Positions 1-7,400 of a stretch of 17,212 nucleotides of DNA are shown piece after piece; the stretch's first letter is position 1; the number at the start of each line of letters is the position of its first letter. The position numbers and the translations under genes were made by a program. Below the pieces are notes generated by a model, which was not told the origin of the DNA, searched no databases, and saw only the letters and a program-made list of their open reading frames with translations. Origin of the DNA: DATLFA01 sp039934635 (GTDB lineage: Bacteria; Actinomycetota; Acidimicrobiia; Acidimicrobiales; WLNW01); the NCBI GenBank assembly GCA_039934635.1, contig JBDTLT010000107.1, positions 1 to 17,212 on the forward strand. Direction: 5' to 3'.

Positions 1-612
1 GGCGTGGAACACGCGGTCGTTGTCGCTGACGACCGCGCGGTTGGTCAGCGGTGGCCGATAGTGGTCGGGCGCCTGCTCGGGGCCGTGCGTCCACAGCACG
101 AAGTCGCCGCCCGGCCCGTTCCACAGCCAACTGACGGCAGTGCAGATGTCGAGTTGCCAGCGGCGGAAGAGGCCGGACCGGTTCATGATGTGCAACAACG
201 CGACGGGGTAGCGATCACGCGTCACGCCGCGAAACTCGGGCACGTCGGTGTGGCCGAAGTCGGTGCCGGTGGCCGGCAATTGCACGTTCGCGTAGACGGT
301 GTGGGCGCGAACGACCGTTCCGTCGAAGATCTCGCGCGCCGCGCGCGCAAACGACTCGAGTGTGAGGATCGTCTCGGCCCCGTCGACGAGTGCCGCGCCA
401 CCGAGTGCCCAATCCTGGCGGTACCACGGAACGCCTACGGTCGACGTCGCGCCGCCCGGCATCTGCGACGCCGCCCCCGCCGCCGACAGGTAGCGGCCTT
501 GGTTCCAATAGGGCCCATTGGCCGCGAAGCGCTCGGCCAACCACGCCGGGTCGCGGAATGCTTCGTCGATGACGATGACGCGGGGCGCCGAGGACAGATT
601 CTTCGTGGCCAT
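1..612 (-). CDS. 2OG-Fe(II) oxygenase-like protein, C-terminus cut by the window edge
   Basis: The reading frame is open from ATG at 612 to the left edge (204 codons) with no stop, so the 3' end lies outside. The protein has the layout of non-haem iron, 2-oxoglutarate-dependent oxygenases. Hydrophobic strands precede an HxD pair (H121-T-D123, in FGHTDVPEF), and the visible part ends in NRAVVSDNDRVFH, where H203 sits where the distal iron-binding His is expected. The 2OG-binding Arg that normally follows is not in the window. Hydroxylation of a small molecule or protein is the family role; the substrate is unknown. The ATG at 612 is preceded by GAGG at 8-nt spacing. An in-frame ATG at 636 has no ribosome site. 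The gene is divergent from the channel gene at 645. The coding frame is clear; the family call is moderate and rests on motifs only. Confidence 0.6.
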   Translation of the reverse strand, partial: MATKNLSSAPRVIVIDEAFRDPAWLAERFAANGPYWNQGRYLSAAGAASQMPGGATSTVGVPWYRQDWALGGAALVDGAETILTLESFARAAREIFDGTVVRAHTVYANVQLPATGTDFGHTDVPEFRGVTRDRYPVALLHIMNRSGLFRRWQLDICTAVSWLWNGPGGDFVLWTHGPEQAPDHYRPPLTNRAVVSDNDRVFHA

Positions 613-644
613 GGCTTCGACCTCGCGCACCAGCATACGTAACA

Positions 645-1679
645 ATGCCGGGCGTGAAAGCGGCCCGCCCCCACCGGCATCCCTACCCAGTCGCCTTGTT
701 GGTGCGCCGCCTCGCCAACGTCTTCGCCGTCATGGTCGGCGTGATGACCGTCGCCACGATCGGGTTCGTGGTGTTGGCCGACTATCCCTGGTTCGACGGG
801 CTCTATATGTCGGTCATCACGCTGGCAACGATCGGCTACGGCGAGGTGAAACCGCTCGACACGACCGGGCGCGTCTGGGCGATCACTGTCATCGTCGCCG
901 GTTTCGCGACCTTCGTCTACGCCGCGTCGGTCCTGAGTTCGGTGTTCGTTTCCGGTGAGTTCACGAATGCGGTCAAAGCACGACGAGGGGAACGAATGCG
1001 ACAGCAACTGCAAGATCACGTGATCGTCGTCGGCTTCGGCCGGGTCGGTCGAGCGGTCGTCAAAGGCGTGGTCAACGAGGGCCGGTCCTGCATCGTGATC
1101 GATCGCGAGCGCGCACTCGACGAGAGCATCACCGAAGCCGGGGTCGTGGGGCTGATCGGTGACGCCAGCGAAGAGTCCATACTGCGCGAAGCCGGCATCG
1201 AACGAGCCGAAGCGATCGTCGCCGCCGCCCACGACGACGCCACCAACCTCGTGGTGGTGCTCACGGCGCGAGCGCTGAACCCCAAACTGCGTATCGTGGC
1301 GCGTGTCAATGACCCCGCGTGGTACGACCGCATTTGCCGCGCCGGCGCGCACAGCGCGCTGTCCCCCTACGAGAGCTACGGCATCGCGCTCGCGGCCTCG
1401 GCGCTCGACGCCAGCGTCGTCGGCGTGCAAGACCTGCCGACGCTCGGACTGCGCGCGCAAGAGTTCACGGTGCTCGCCGGGTCGCCGGCCGTGCACCTGT
1501 CGTTGGAAGACTTCGCGGTCGCGCATCCCGATGTGCTCGTCGTCGGCATCCGGCGAGAGGCCGGGATCACGCGCTGGCACGAGATCCCGGGGCCGATCAA
1601 CGTCGACGACGTCATCGTCATCCTCGGTGAGCCATCGGCGATGGCCCGGGTCGCGGCCGCAGTCGCGCCGGGTGACTGA
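645..1679 (+). CDS. Two-TM potassium channel with cytoplasmic RCK (TrkA-N/TrkA-C) domains
   Basis: 344-aa ligand-gated K+ channel of the MthK/YugO type, acting in the cytoplasmic membrane. Visible parts are TM1 (about residues 24-46), a pore helix with the selectivity filter TIGYGE (62-67), and TM2 (about 78-104). A Rossmann RCK-N domain follows, starting HVIVVGFGRVG (GxGxxG at 130-135) with the acidic end of strand 2 at D153. An RCK-C domain covers roughly 265-344. Family knowledge: the RCK octameric ring gates the pore in response to nucleotides or divalent ions, for K+ homeostasis. ATG 645 is used here. An in-frame GTG at 654 is possible, and neither has a convincing Shine-Dalgarno. The stop lies 8 bp from the convergent vapC stop. 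Length and domain order are normal for the family. Confidence 0.93.
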   Translation: MPGVKAARPHRHPYPVALLVRRLANVFAVMVGVMTVATIGFVVLADYPWFDGLYMSVITLATIGYGEVKPLDTTGRVWAITVIVAGFATFVYAASVLSSVFVSGEFTNAVKARRGERMRQQLQDHVIVVGFGRVGRAVVKGVVNEGRSCIVIDRERALDESITEAGVVGLIGDASEESILREAGIERAEAIVAAAHDDATNLVVVLTARALNPKLRIVARVNDPAWYDRICRAGAHSALSPYESYGIALAASALDASVVGVQDLPTLGLRAQEFTVLAGSPAVHLSLEDFAVAHPDVLVVGIRREAGITRWHEIPGPINVDDVIVILGEPSAMARVAAAVAPGD

Positions 1680-1687
1680 TTTCGCAC

Positions 1688-2101
1688 TCAGCCGGGCAAG
1701 AGTTTGAAACGGCCACCATCGAGGGGGCGCAACACGTCGAAGTGCCGATGGTCGAGCGTAAGGATTGTGCGAGTGCGGTAGCGGTGAGCGAGTACAACGA
1801 GCGACGCATCGGTAACACCGACGGCTTGATCGTGGTAGCGCTCGATGACGCTGGCGCAGCGATTGAGCTCGTCGGCAGCGAGTGACGGCAGCTCGTACGC
1901 GTCTGACGCGAGTTCTCGGAGGATCAGGAGTTCGGCGTCGAGGCCGAGACGCGTGGCGGCCAAGTAGTCGAGTTCGGCGACGACATACGGTGACACGACG
2001 AGCAGCTCGGACGACTTCGCAATGATGCGCGCGGTCTTGGCGTGGGCGGGCTCGCGTTGGTTGTACAGCGCCAGCAAGCCGCTTGTGTCGGCGATGATCA
2101 C
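1688..2101 (-). CDS. vapC: PIN-domain toxin of a VapBC module
   Basis: 137-aa PIN-fold ribonuclease. The expected acidic catalytic set is present: D5 (IIADTSGLL), E43 (VVAELDYLA), D98 (VGVTDASL) and D117 (LTLDHRHF). VapC toxins cleave RNA, commonly tRNA or rRNA, when freed from their antitoxin. The start is GTG at 2101, overlapping the vapB stop by 4 bp (GTGA), so translation is probably coupled and toxin synthesis tied to the antitoxin. The length is normal (130-140 aa) and no catalytic residue is missing, so the toxin looks intact. The RNA target cannot be read from sequence. Confidence 0.93.
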   Translation of the reverse strand: MIIADTSGLLALYNQREPAHAKTARIIAKSSELLVVSPYVVAELDYLAATRLGLDAELLILRELASDAYELPSLAADELNRCASVIERYHDQAVGVTDASLVVLAHRYRTRTILTLDHRHFDVLRPLDGGRFKLLPG

Positions 2102-2307
2102 CGGTCGCCGAAGCCCTCGAGCAGCTCTTCGACACGCTCGGCGATGGGCTCAGCGTCGACAAGCCCGGCGCGAGGCTTGGGTCGGGTTACTGCGGCGGCC
2201 AGTGCGTCTCGAATGACCTGGGCTTCGGGACACCCTCGGCGCTGTGCCTCGACCTCGATCGCCGCCTTCAACTCATCAGAGAGATATACGGTTGTCTTGC
2301 GGGTCAT
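2098..2307 (-). CDS. vapB: Ribbon-helix-helix antitoxin of a VapBC module
   Basis: 69-aa antitoxin. The N-terminal beta strand (KTTVYLSDELK, residues 4-14) and two helices (AAIEVEAQRR, then EAQVIRDALAAAV) form a ribbon-helix-helix DNA-binding domain. The proline-rich, acidic C-terminus (about 42-69) is the part expected to wrap and inhibit VapC. The ATG at 2307 has no Shine-Dalgarno; a TACCAT hexamer 7 nt upstream suggests a leaderless mRNA. The gene is first in the vapBC pair and lies 54 bp beyond the cupin stop. Antitoxins of this family repress their own promoter, and the palindrome over the -10 region fits that. Confidence 0.9.
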   Translation of the reverse strand: MTRKTTVYLSDELKAAIEVEAQRRGCPEAQVIRDALAAAVTRPKPRAGLVDAEPIAERVEELLEGFGDR

Positions 2308-2322
2308 GCCATATATGGTACC
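2308..2322 (-). promoter_or_regulatory. vapBC promoter -10 region with overlapping palindromes
   Basis: On the minus strand TACCAT (2315-2320) fits TANNNT and ends 7 nt before the vapB ATG, which would place the transcription start at or beside the start codon. The perfect 10-bp palindrome CCATATATGG (2309-2318) overlaps it, and a second palindrome, GGTACC (2317-2322), abuts it. This A/T-rich patch stands out in GC-rich DNA. Autorepression by the VapBC complex at this site is inference from the family. I saw no convincing -35 box. Confidence 0.5.
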
Positions 2323-2361
2323 AGTGCCAGCTATCGATCCCGAAGAGTCGACGCCGTCGTG

Positions 2362-2877
2362 TCAGACCGGGCCGCCGCCCTCGATTCGATGGTGCGCGCC
2401 GATGGTGACCGACAGCAGGCGCGCGACCGCTTCGCCTCGGTTGTGCCAGCGGTGGCGGGTGCCGTTCTGCACGACGACATCGCCGGGCCCGAGTGTGACT
2501 TCGACGCCGTCGTCGAGTTCGAGGCCGATGGTGCCTTCGAGCACGACGTCGTAGTCGATTGTCGCCGTGCGATGCATGCCCGGTTCGTCGGGATCGGCCC
2601 AGGGCGCGAGCCCGTCGCGGACGAACTCGTGGAACTCATCGCCGTGCGGTGCGAGCTCCAGTATTGCGAGCCCGCAGCCACCCGGAGGCGGGAAGGGCGA
2701 CGACAGCGTGGGTGGGCTTCCATCGTCGGGAAACTGCGCGAGATCGTCGCGTCCCCACAGCGGGGTCGCGGCCGAGCCGGCATCACCGATGACGAACGTC
2801 GGTGCCACGACTTCGTCGCTGGCGACGATGGCCTTTCCCTCCGGACTGTGTCCCGTCACGATTCGGCGTACCGGCAT
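2362..2877 (-). CDS. Cupin-fold protein
   Basis: 171-aa protein with a single cupin barrel in its C-terminal half. Motif 1 is degenerate (H102, then DYDVVLEGTIGLEL with E114). Motif 2 is clear: GPGDVVVQNGTRHRWHNRG, with H142, H145 and N146. The first ~75 residues are an extension ending in PFPPPGGCGLAILEL, seen in stand-alone actinobacterial cupins. Metal binding is possible through H102, E114 and H142, but the reaction is unknown. The start is fixed by AAGGAG (2885-2890) 7 nt before ATG 2877; the longer open frame upstream is not expected to be translated. It lies 28 bp downstream of the epimerase-like gene on the same strand, probably in one operon, suggesting linked substrates. Confidence 0.85.
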   Translation of the reverse strand: MPVRRIVTGHSPEGKAIVASDEVVAPTFVIGDAGSAATPLWGRDDLAQFPDDGSPPTLSSPFPPPGGCGLAILELAPHGDEFHEFVRDGLAPWADPDEPGMHRTATIDYDVVLEGTIGLELDDGVEVTLGPGDVVVQNGTRHRWHNRGEAVARLLSVTIGAHHRIEGGGPV

Positions 2878-2905
2878 TGCATTTCTCCTTGTCCTCGAAT
2901 GTGAG

Positions 2906-4012
2906 CTACTCAGCACCGGGTGCACTGGGATGGTCGTACGGATGCCAGTGCGCCACCGGCTCGTCGGTGTCCTCCCAGTCGAACCGGCGGGCGAGGTCCG
3001 CGCGCAGTTGATCGAGCGCGCCAATCACACCCAGCTCGGCGCTCACATCGCCCGCCGCCTCGTCGGTGCGGTCCGGGTGTTCGGCGAGGTACTGCACGAG
3101 CTCGACCAGCGCATCGCGCGGCGCGACCACGTCGTGATAGCCGAGATCGCGTTTGATCTTCGCAGTAGACACCAACGTGTGCGGGCTGGCGAGAGGGCCG
3201 GTGGGCAAGAGGTGCCAGATCGGCCGCGCGAGCTCCAACGGAGCGGACGCGATCTCGACCTCGGCACCGAGCGCCGCCGCGATCAATTCGAGCCATTGCC
3301 GCAACGAGTACTGCCGGTCATCGGCGCACTGGTAGATCTGTCCCGCGGCGACGACGCCTCGATCGAGTATCAGGCCGATGCAGTGCGCGGCGTTGACTGC
3401 GGCGCCCCGGGAGTAGATGCTCAGGCCGCTGTCGGCAATGAGTAGCCGTCGATGGCCGTCGATGATCCGACGAACTGCCCACCGTTCGAACGCGACCTTG
3501 GCGCGGGTGCCGTAGATCATCGGATATCGCAGATGCGTGGCCGAGAACGCCCCGTCGTTGTGTGCGGCCATCACCACGGTCTCGGCTTCGAGCACCTTTG
3601 CCGCGAACCGATCGCGTGAGCTCGGCCCGCCGGACACGGTGGGGGACTGTTCGTCGGCGAGGATCTGCAGGCCTCGCGGAAAGTTCGAACGGTGATTCAG
3701 ATGACCACTGTGCGCCGGGTTGCCGCCCACGCTGATGAACTGTGCGCAACGACCGGCGAAGACATCGGCGTTGAGGACCATGCGTCCGTACATGGCGATG
3801 ACGACGTCGAATTCGCGGTCACCGATGGCCGCCGCCAGCGGCTCGCGAAAATGCGGATCGGCGTGGATGTGTTCGACCGCGCGTAACGCCGGCACGTCGT
3901 CGGGTTCGTGCAGCCCGCGGTGCAAGATGGTGACGTCGTAGGAACGGCTCAGCAACGCGTCGAGCACGTCAGGACCGGTTGGGCCGGTGCCACCGATGAC
4001 GAGCGCGCGCAT
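2906..4012 (-). CDS. NAD(P)-dependent extended SDR (epimerase/dehydratase-like)
   Basis: 368-aa protein that begins directly with a Rossmann dinucleotide motif (MRALVIGGTGPTG, residues 1-13) and has the length and C-terminal substrate domain of extended SDRs. A conserved-looking stretch THLRYPMIYG marks the end of the core. At the active site, K139 (RFAAKVLEAE) has R135 four residues before it, where the family has Tyr. Classical YxxxK chemistry is therefore doubtful and the protein may bind nucleotide without normal catalysis. ATG 4012 is chosen because it opens the Rossmann strand and TACGAT lies 6 nt upstream (leaderless layout). The alternative GTG 4027 would add five residues. Probable operon with the cupin gene; divergent from the EthD-like gene. 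Confidence 0.85.
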   Translation of the reverse strand: MRALVIGGTGPTGPDVLDALLSRSYDVTILHRGLHEPDDVPALRAVEHIHADPHFREPLAAAIGDREFDVVIAMYGRMVLNADVFAGRCAQFISVGGNPAHSGHLNHRSNFPRGLQILADEQSPTVSGGPSSRDRFAAKVLEAETVVMAAHNDGAFSATHLRYPMIYGTRAKVAFERWAVRRIIDGHRRLLIADSGLSIYSRGAAVNAAHCIGLILDRGVVAAGQIYQCADDRQYSLRQWLELIAAALGAEVEIASAPLELARPIWHLLPTGPLASPHTLVSTAKIKRDLGYHDVVAPRDALVELVQYLAEHPDRTDEAAGDVSAELGVIGALDQLRADLARRFDWEDTDEPVAHWHPYDHPSAPGAE

Positions 4013-4018
4013 CGCCGG

Positions 4019-4024
4019 ATCGTA
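4019..4024 (-). promoter_or_regulatory. Candidate -10 element of the epimerase-like gene
   Basis: On the minus strand TACGAT (TANNNT) is followed by 6 nt and then the ATG at 4012, giving a predicted transcript that starts at or next to the start codon. No clear -35 hexamer is visible 16-18 nt upstream. Confidence 0.4.
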
Positions 4025-4052
4025 CACACCTCCGCGTCGTACCCTGCCGACG

Positions 4053-4077
4053 AAGCGCGAGAAGGGTGCTCGCGCTT
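4053..4077. promoter_or_regulatory. Perfect inverted repeat, probable operator between divergent genes
   Basis: The arms AAGCGCGAG (4053-4061) and CTCGCGCTT (4069-4077) are exact reverse complements separated by 7 bp. The right arm overlaps the TTGACA hexamer at 4076-4081, and the repeat lies between the two divergent start codons (4012 and 4152). The geometry suits a homodimeric repressor such as a TetR- or MarR-family protein, but no such regulator is encoded next to it. A terminator is unlikely, because no gene ends here. Confidence 0.6.
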
Positions 4078-4105
4078 GACACGCAAGTACCCGGCAACGC
4101 AACGT
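4076..4105 (+). promoter_or_regulatory. Candidate sigma-70-type promoter of the EthD-like gene
   Basis: A consensus -35 TTGACA (4076-4081) is followed after 18 bp by CAACGT (4100-4105), which keeps the two most conserved -10 positions (A2, T6). Transcription would begin near 4112, about 40 nt before the ATG. The -10 match is weak, so the assignment rests mainly on the -35 and the position. Confidence 0.4.
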
Positions 4106-4151
4106 GTGCGCGTTCGGCACCGCTCGTGGCGCTCGAAGCAGGGGGAAGCAG

Positions 4152-4490
4152 ATGGGCAACTACACGCTGGTCGTATTCACCAACCCGGTCGAGGGGCGCG
4201 AGGACGACTACAACGAGTGGTACGACAACCAGCATCTCGGTGATGTGATTGCCGCCGCGGGGTTCGACCGCGCCGAGCGTCTGCGGCTCACGGGCATCGG
4301 CCCGTCGAGCGAGGCGAAGCACCGCTATCTGGCGCTCTACCAAGTCGAGACCGATGACCCCGAATCAGTGTTCAAAGGGCTCGTCGCCGCCGCCGGCACC
4401 GAGGCCATGCCGATGAGTGACGCCATCGACCTCGCGAGCTCGTCGATGGGTCTCTTCGAGACGATCACCGAGCGCCGAGCGGTGGACTGA
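4152..4490 (+). CDS. EthD-like dimeric alpha/beta-barrel protein
   Basis: 112-aa protein of the ferredoxin-like dimeric alpha/beta-barrel type. The strand VVFTNPVEGRED is followed by NEWYDNQHLGDV (21-32), the pattern seen in EthD and related small proteins (NxWYdxxHLpdv). H28 is the residue usually lining the pocket. Members bind or transform small aromatic or carbonyl compounds, often beside oxidoreductases. The start is ATG 4152, preceded by a purine-rich AGGGGGAAG ribosome site. An open extension to 4104 is not needed. The stop lies 5 bp from the convergent regulator stop. The specific function is unknown; the SDR/cupin operon across the shared operator may work with it. Confidence 0.8.
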   Translation: MGNYTLVVFTNPVEGREDDYNEWYDNQHLGDVIAAAGFDRAERLRLTGIGPSSEAKHRYLALYQVETDDPESVFKGLVAAAGTEAMPMSDAIDLASSSMGLFETITERRAVD

Positions 4491-4495
4491 CGGCG

Positions 4496-7400
4496 CTACC
4501 GCACGCGCCACACCAGCTCGGCATCGTTGACCACGCCCAGCCAGCCTTGGCGCGTGGCCTCTTCGAGTGCGGCGTCGACCTCGTGGGCCGCGGCGGTGTC
4601 GCCGCACGCCGCGAGGGCGATCGTCGTACGCAACTCGTGCAACGGCGCGCGCAGTGCGCACGAGAGGTCGTGTGCGACTTGTAGGTGGTGGCGGGCGACC
4701 TCGTGGTCGCCGATCGTGAAGGCGAGCGCGCCGAGCGCGTAGTCGACCGCCCCGTAGGTCGTCGTCCCCTGCCAGCTCATACGCCCGGCGAACGGCGCCA
4801 GGTGTCGGTAGGCCAACTCGGCATGTTCGCGGTCGTCGGTCGATGCCGCGGCGCTCGCCACCGCGAACATCCCTCCCAGCCAGGCGATGTCGCGCGTCAG
4901 TCCGCTCAGATCGTTGGCGCAGATCACCTCGAGCTCTTGGCGCGAGCGGTCGAGGTCGCGCGACTGCGCGGCAGCGATGGCCATCGCGCATCGCCATGCC
5001 ATCAATGGCTGGGCGGCGACCGCGGCGTCGATGATGCCGAGCAACTCGTTCGTGCGGCCCTGGTCCAGCCGGATACCCAGCAGTTGCGAGCCGTAGACGG
5101 CCAGATTGCGCGAGGCAGACACACTCTGGCCGATGGTGAAGCAGCGGTGGATCTCGCCATCCGCGGTGTCGAGGTCACCGTCGATCTGGGCAAGGGCCGC
5201 AGCTTGGTAGGCGGTGGTCCACCAGCGGATCGGCTCGCGCAGCAGGTCCGCGACCTCGACCATGCCCCGATGGGCCTCGATGCAGCCATTGCGATCGGCG
5301 CGTTGCAGCCGGGTGGAGAACTCGATGTGGAGCCCCTCGAAGGCTGCCACCGGGTCACCGAGCTGACGGCCGAGCGCGGTCAATTCTCGGCCGACCTGCT
5401 CCCGCCGCTCGAACTCGTCGGGGCGGCACAGACCGAGGAAGCCGTAGGAGAGCGCGCGCGCCAGTGTTCCCGGGTCACCGAGTGCGCGCGCCGTGCGCTC
5501 GGCGCGATCGAACAATCCACTCGAGGCTTCGAGCCCCGGAGTGAGCGAGTAGAGCACGGCGGCCGCGCTCGCCAGCATGACCTCGACCGTGGGGTCGCGC
5601 ACGGTGGCCAATGCCTCGGTGACGAGGTCGTTGACGTGTGAATCGACGGCACCGGCATGCGTCGTGTGGCCGAGCTCGCACAGTGCCAGGGCACAGCGCG
5701 CCCGTCGATCGACGTCGCCGATGCGAGCGGCGATCGCGGCCGCGTCGAGCAGTACTTCGACGTTCTCGGCGCGACCTGCTCGACGCAACACGTCACCTTT
5801 GGCCAGCAACAGATCGCAGCCGATCTCGGTATCGCGCGAGTGGTTGTTGTCGCCGAGCAGCCGTAGTCCTTCGTCGTACCACTGCGCCGCGGTCTCGTGG
5901 TCGAACCGGCCGGCCAACTCGTCGCCGGCGCGTCGACACGCGTCGATGGCGCGTCGCAGGTCGAGCGCGGCGGCGATCACCCGATGATCGGCGATGCGTA
6001 CCCAACTACGTCGTTCGTGTGGCCCGATCTCGAGTACGTCGGCCGTCAGTTCGTGCAACTCGATGCGCCGGCCTTCGGGTGTCAGGTCATAGAGATAGCG
6101 GCGGATGAGATCATGCGTGAACGCCACCGATCGATGCGGTGTCGCGGTGAGCGAGATCAGGCCGAGGGCTCGCGCGTCGCGCAGGGCCTGGCGCGACGGT
6201 CCCGCGATCTGCTCGACGGTGTCGATCTCGGGAAGCGGGCCCGCGATCGCGGCAATCTGCAAGACGCGCACGACGTCGGCGCCCAGTGCGTCGACGCGAC
6301 GACTGATGGCCGTGCGCAGAGAGGCCGGAATGTTGGTGTCGTCCCGACCGACCTGCCACCGTCCGTCTCGCTCGACGAACGATCGTTCCTGCAGCAAATG
6401 TGCGGTCAGTTCGTGCACGAACAGCGCGTGACCCTCGGTGCGTCCGAAAAGCCATTCGGCGGCCCCGGTTGCATCTCCCGCGTCGCCGAGGAGGCCGACC
6501 AGATACTCGCGTAGGTCGATCTCGGTGAGACCGGGGAGCTCGATACGACTGTCCCCGTCGTTCCCGGCGAACTCCTTCAACAACACGTCGACGTGCGCGT
6601 CGACAGGCTCGAAGGCACGATGGGTAGCCACGATCAGCAAGCGCGTCGCACTGTCGGTCGCCAGTTGTCGCAGCAGTCGCACCGTGCTCGGCCCGGCCCA
6701 GTGGAGGTCCTCGATGACCAGCGCCACGACGTGATGCTTCGATGCGGCGCGCAGCAGCGCGATGACGGCGTCGTCGACCCGCTCTCGCGTGATCTCGACA
6801 TCGGGGATCGCCCGGCGAGTCGACAGCGTGTCGACGGCGCTGGGTACGAGCCACGCGATGGCGTCGGGATCGTCGGCTGCCAGCCGCCGAAAGACCCGCG
6901 CGCTCGTCGTCTGCTGCAAGTGCTCGATAGCCGCGATGAACGGCTCGAGTGGTGCACTCGTCGCGCGATGGCACGCGCCGAAGAGCACGTTGCCCGCGGG
7001 CTGGCGCGATGCGAACTGTTGCATCAGCGCCGACTTGCCGATGCCTGCCTCGCCCGCGACTGCGATGACCTTGGGTCCATGCTCGCGGGCTTCGCGCAGC
7101 GCCACTTCGAGGCGGGCGATCTCGGCGGCGCGTCCGACGAAGTGCTCGTGGGCGGGCATCCGATCGCCCTCGTCGGACCGCGCGGCAAAGAGCAGATCGT
7201 CGCTCTCTTTGAGGTCGTCGTCGAGGATGATCTGTTGCAGCGACCGCAGCCGATGCCCGGGCTCGATCCCGATGTCGTCGATCAGCAGTTGACGGGCGCG
7301 GGCGTACGTATTGAGCGCGTCGCGCCGCCGGCCGGCCCGGACGAGCGCCACCATCTGTAGCCACCACCGATACTCACGGTAGGGCCCTTGCGCCACTAGC

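Noticed and set aside
4..642. 212-codon open frame on the plus strand at the left edge
   Set aside because: Low-complexity composition, and antisense to a frame with 2OG-oxygenase motifs and a ribosome site.
435..2162. 575-codon open frame on the minus strand across the channel gene and the left edge
   Set aside because: Arg/Asp/His-rich composition without domains. It is antisense to the clear K+ channel and out of frame with the real vapC, vapB and oxygenase frames: a GC-rich shadow.
2567..3445. 292-codon plus-strand frame over the cupin and epimerase genes
   Set aside because: No domain-like sequence; both minus-strand genes carry recognisable motifs.
4685..5641. 318-codon plus-strand frame antisense to the regulator
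   Set aside because: No motifs, and opposite to the regulator's TPR-like region.
6111..7367. 418-codon minus-strand frame inside the BTAD regulator
   Set aside because: Arg-rich alternate frame of the regulator, which itself has the wHTH, BTAD and Walker motifs.
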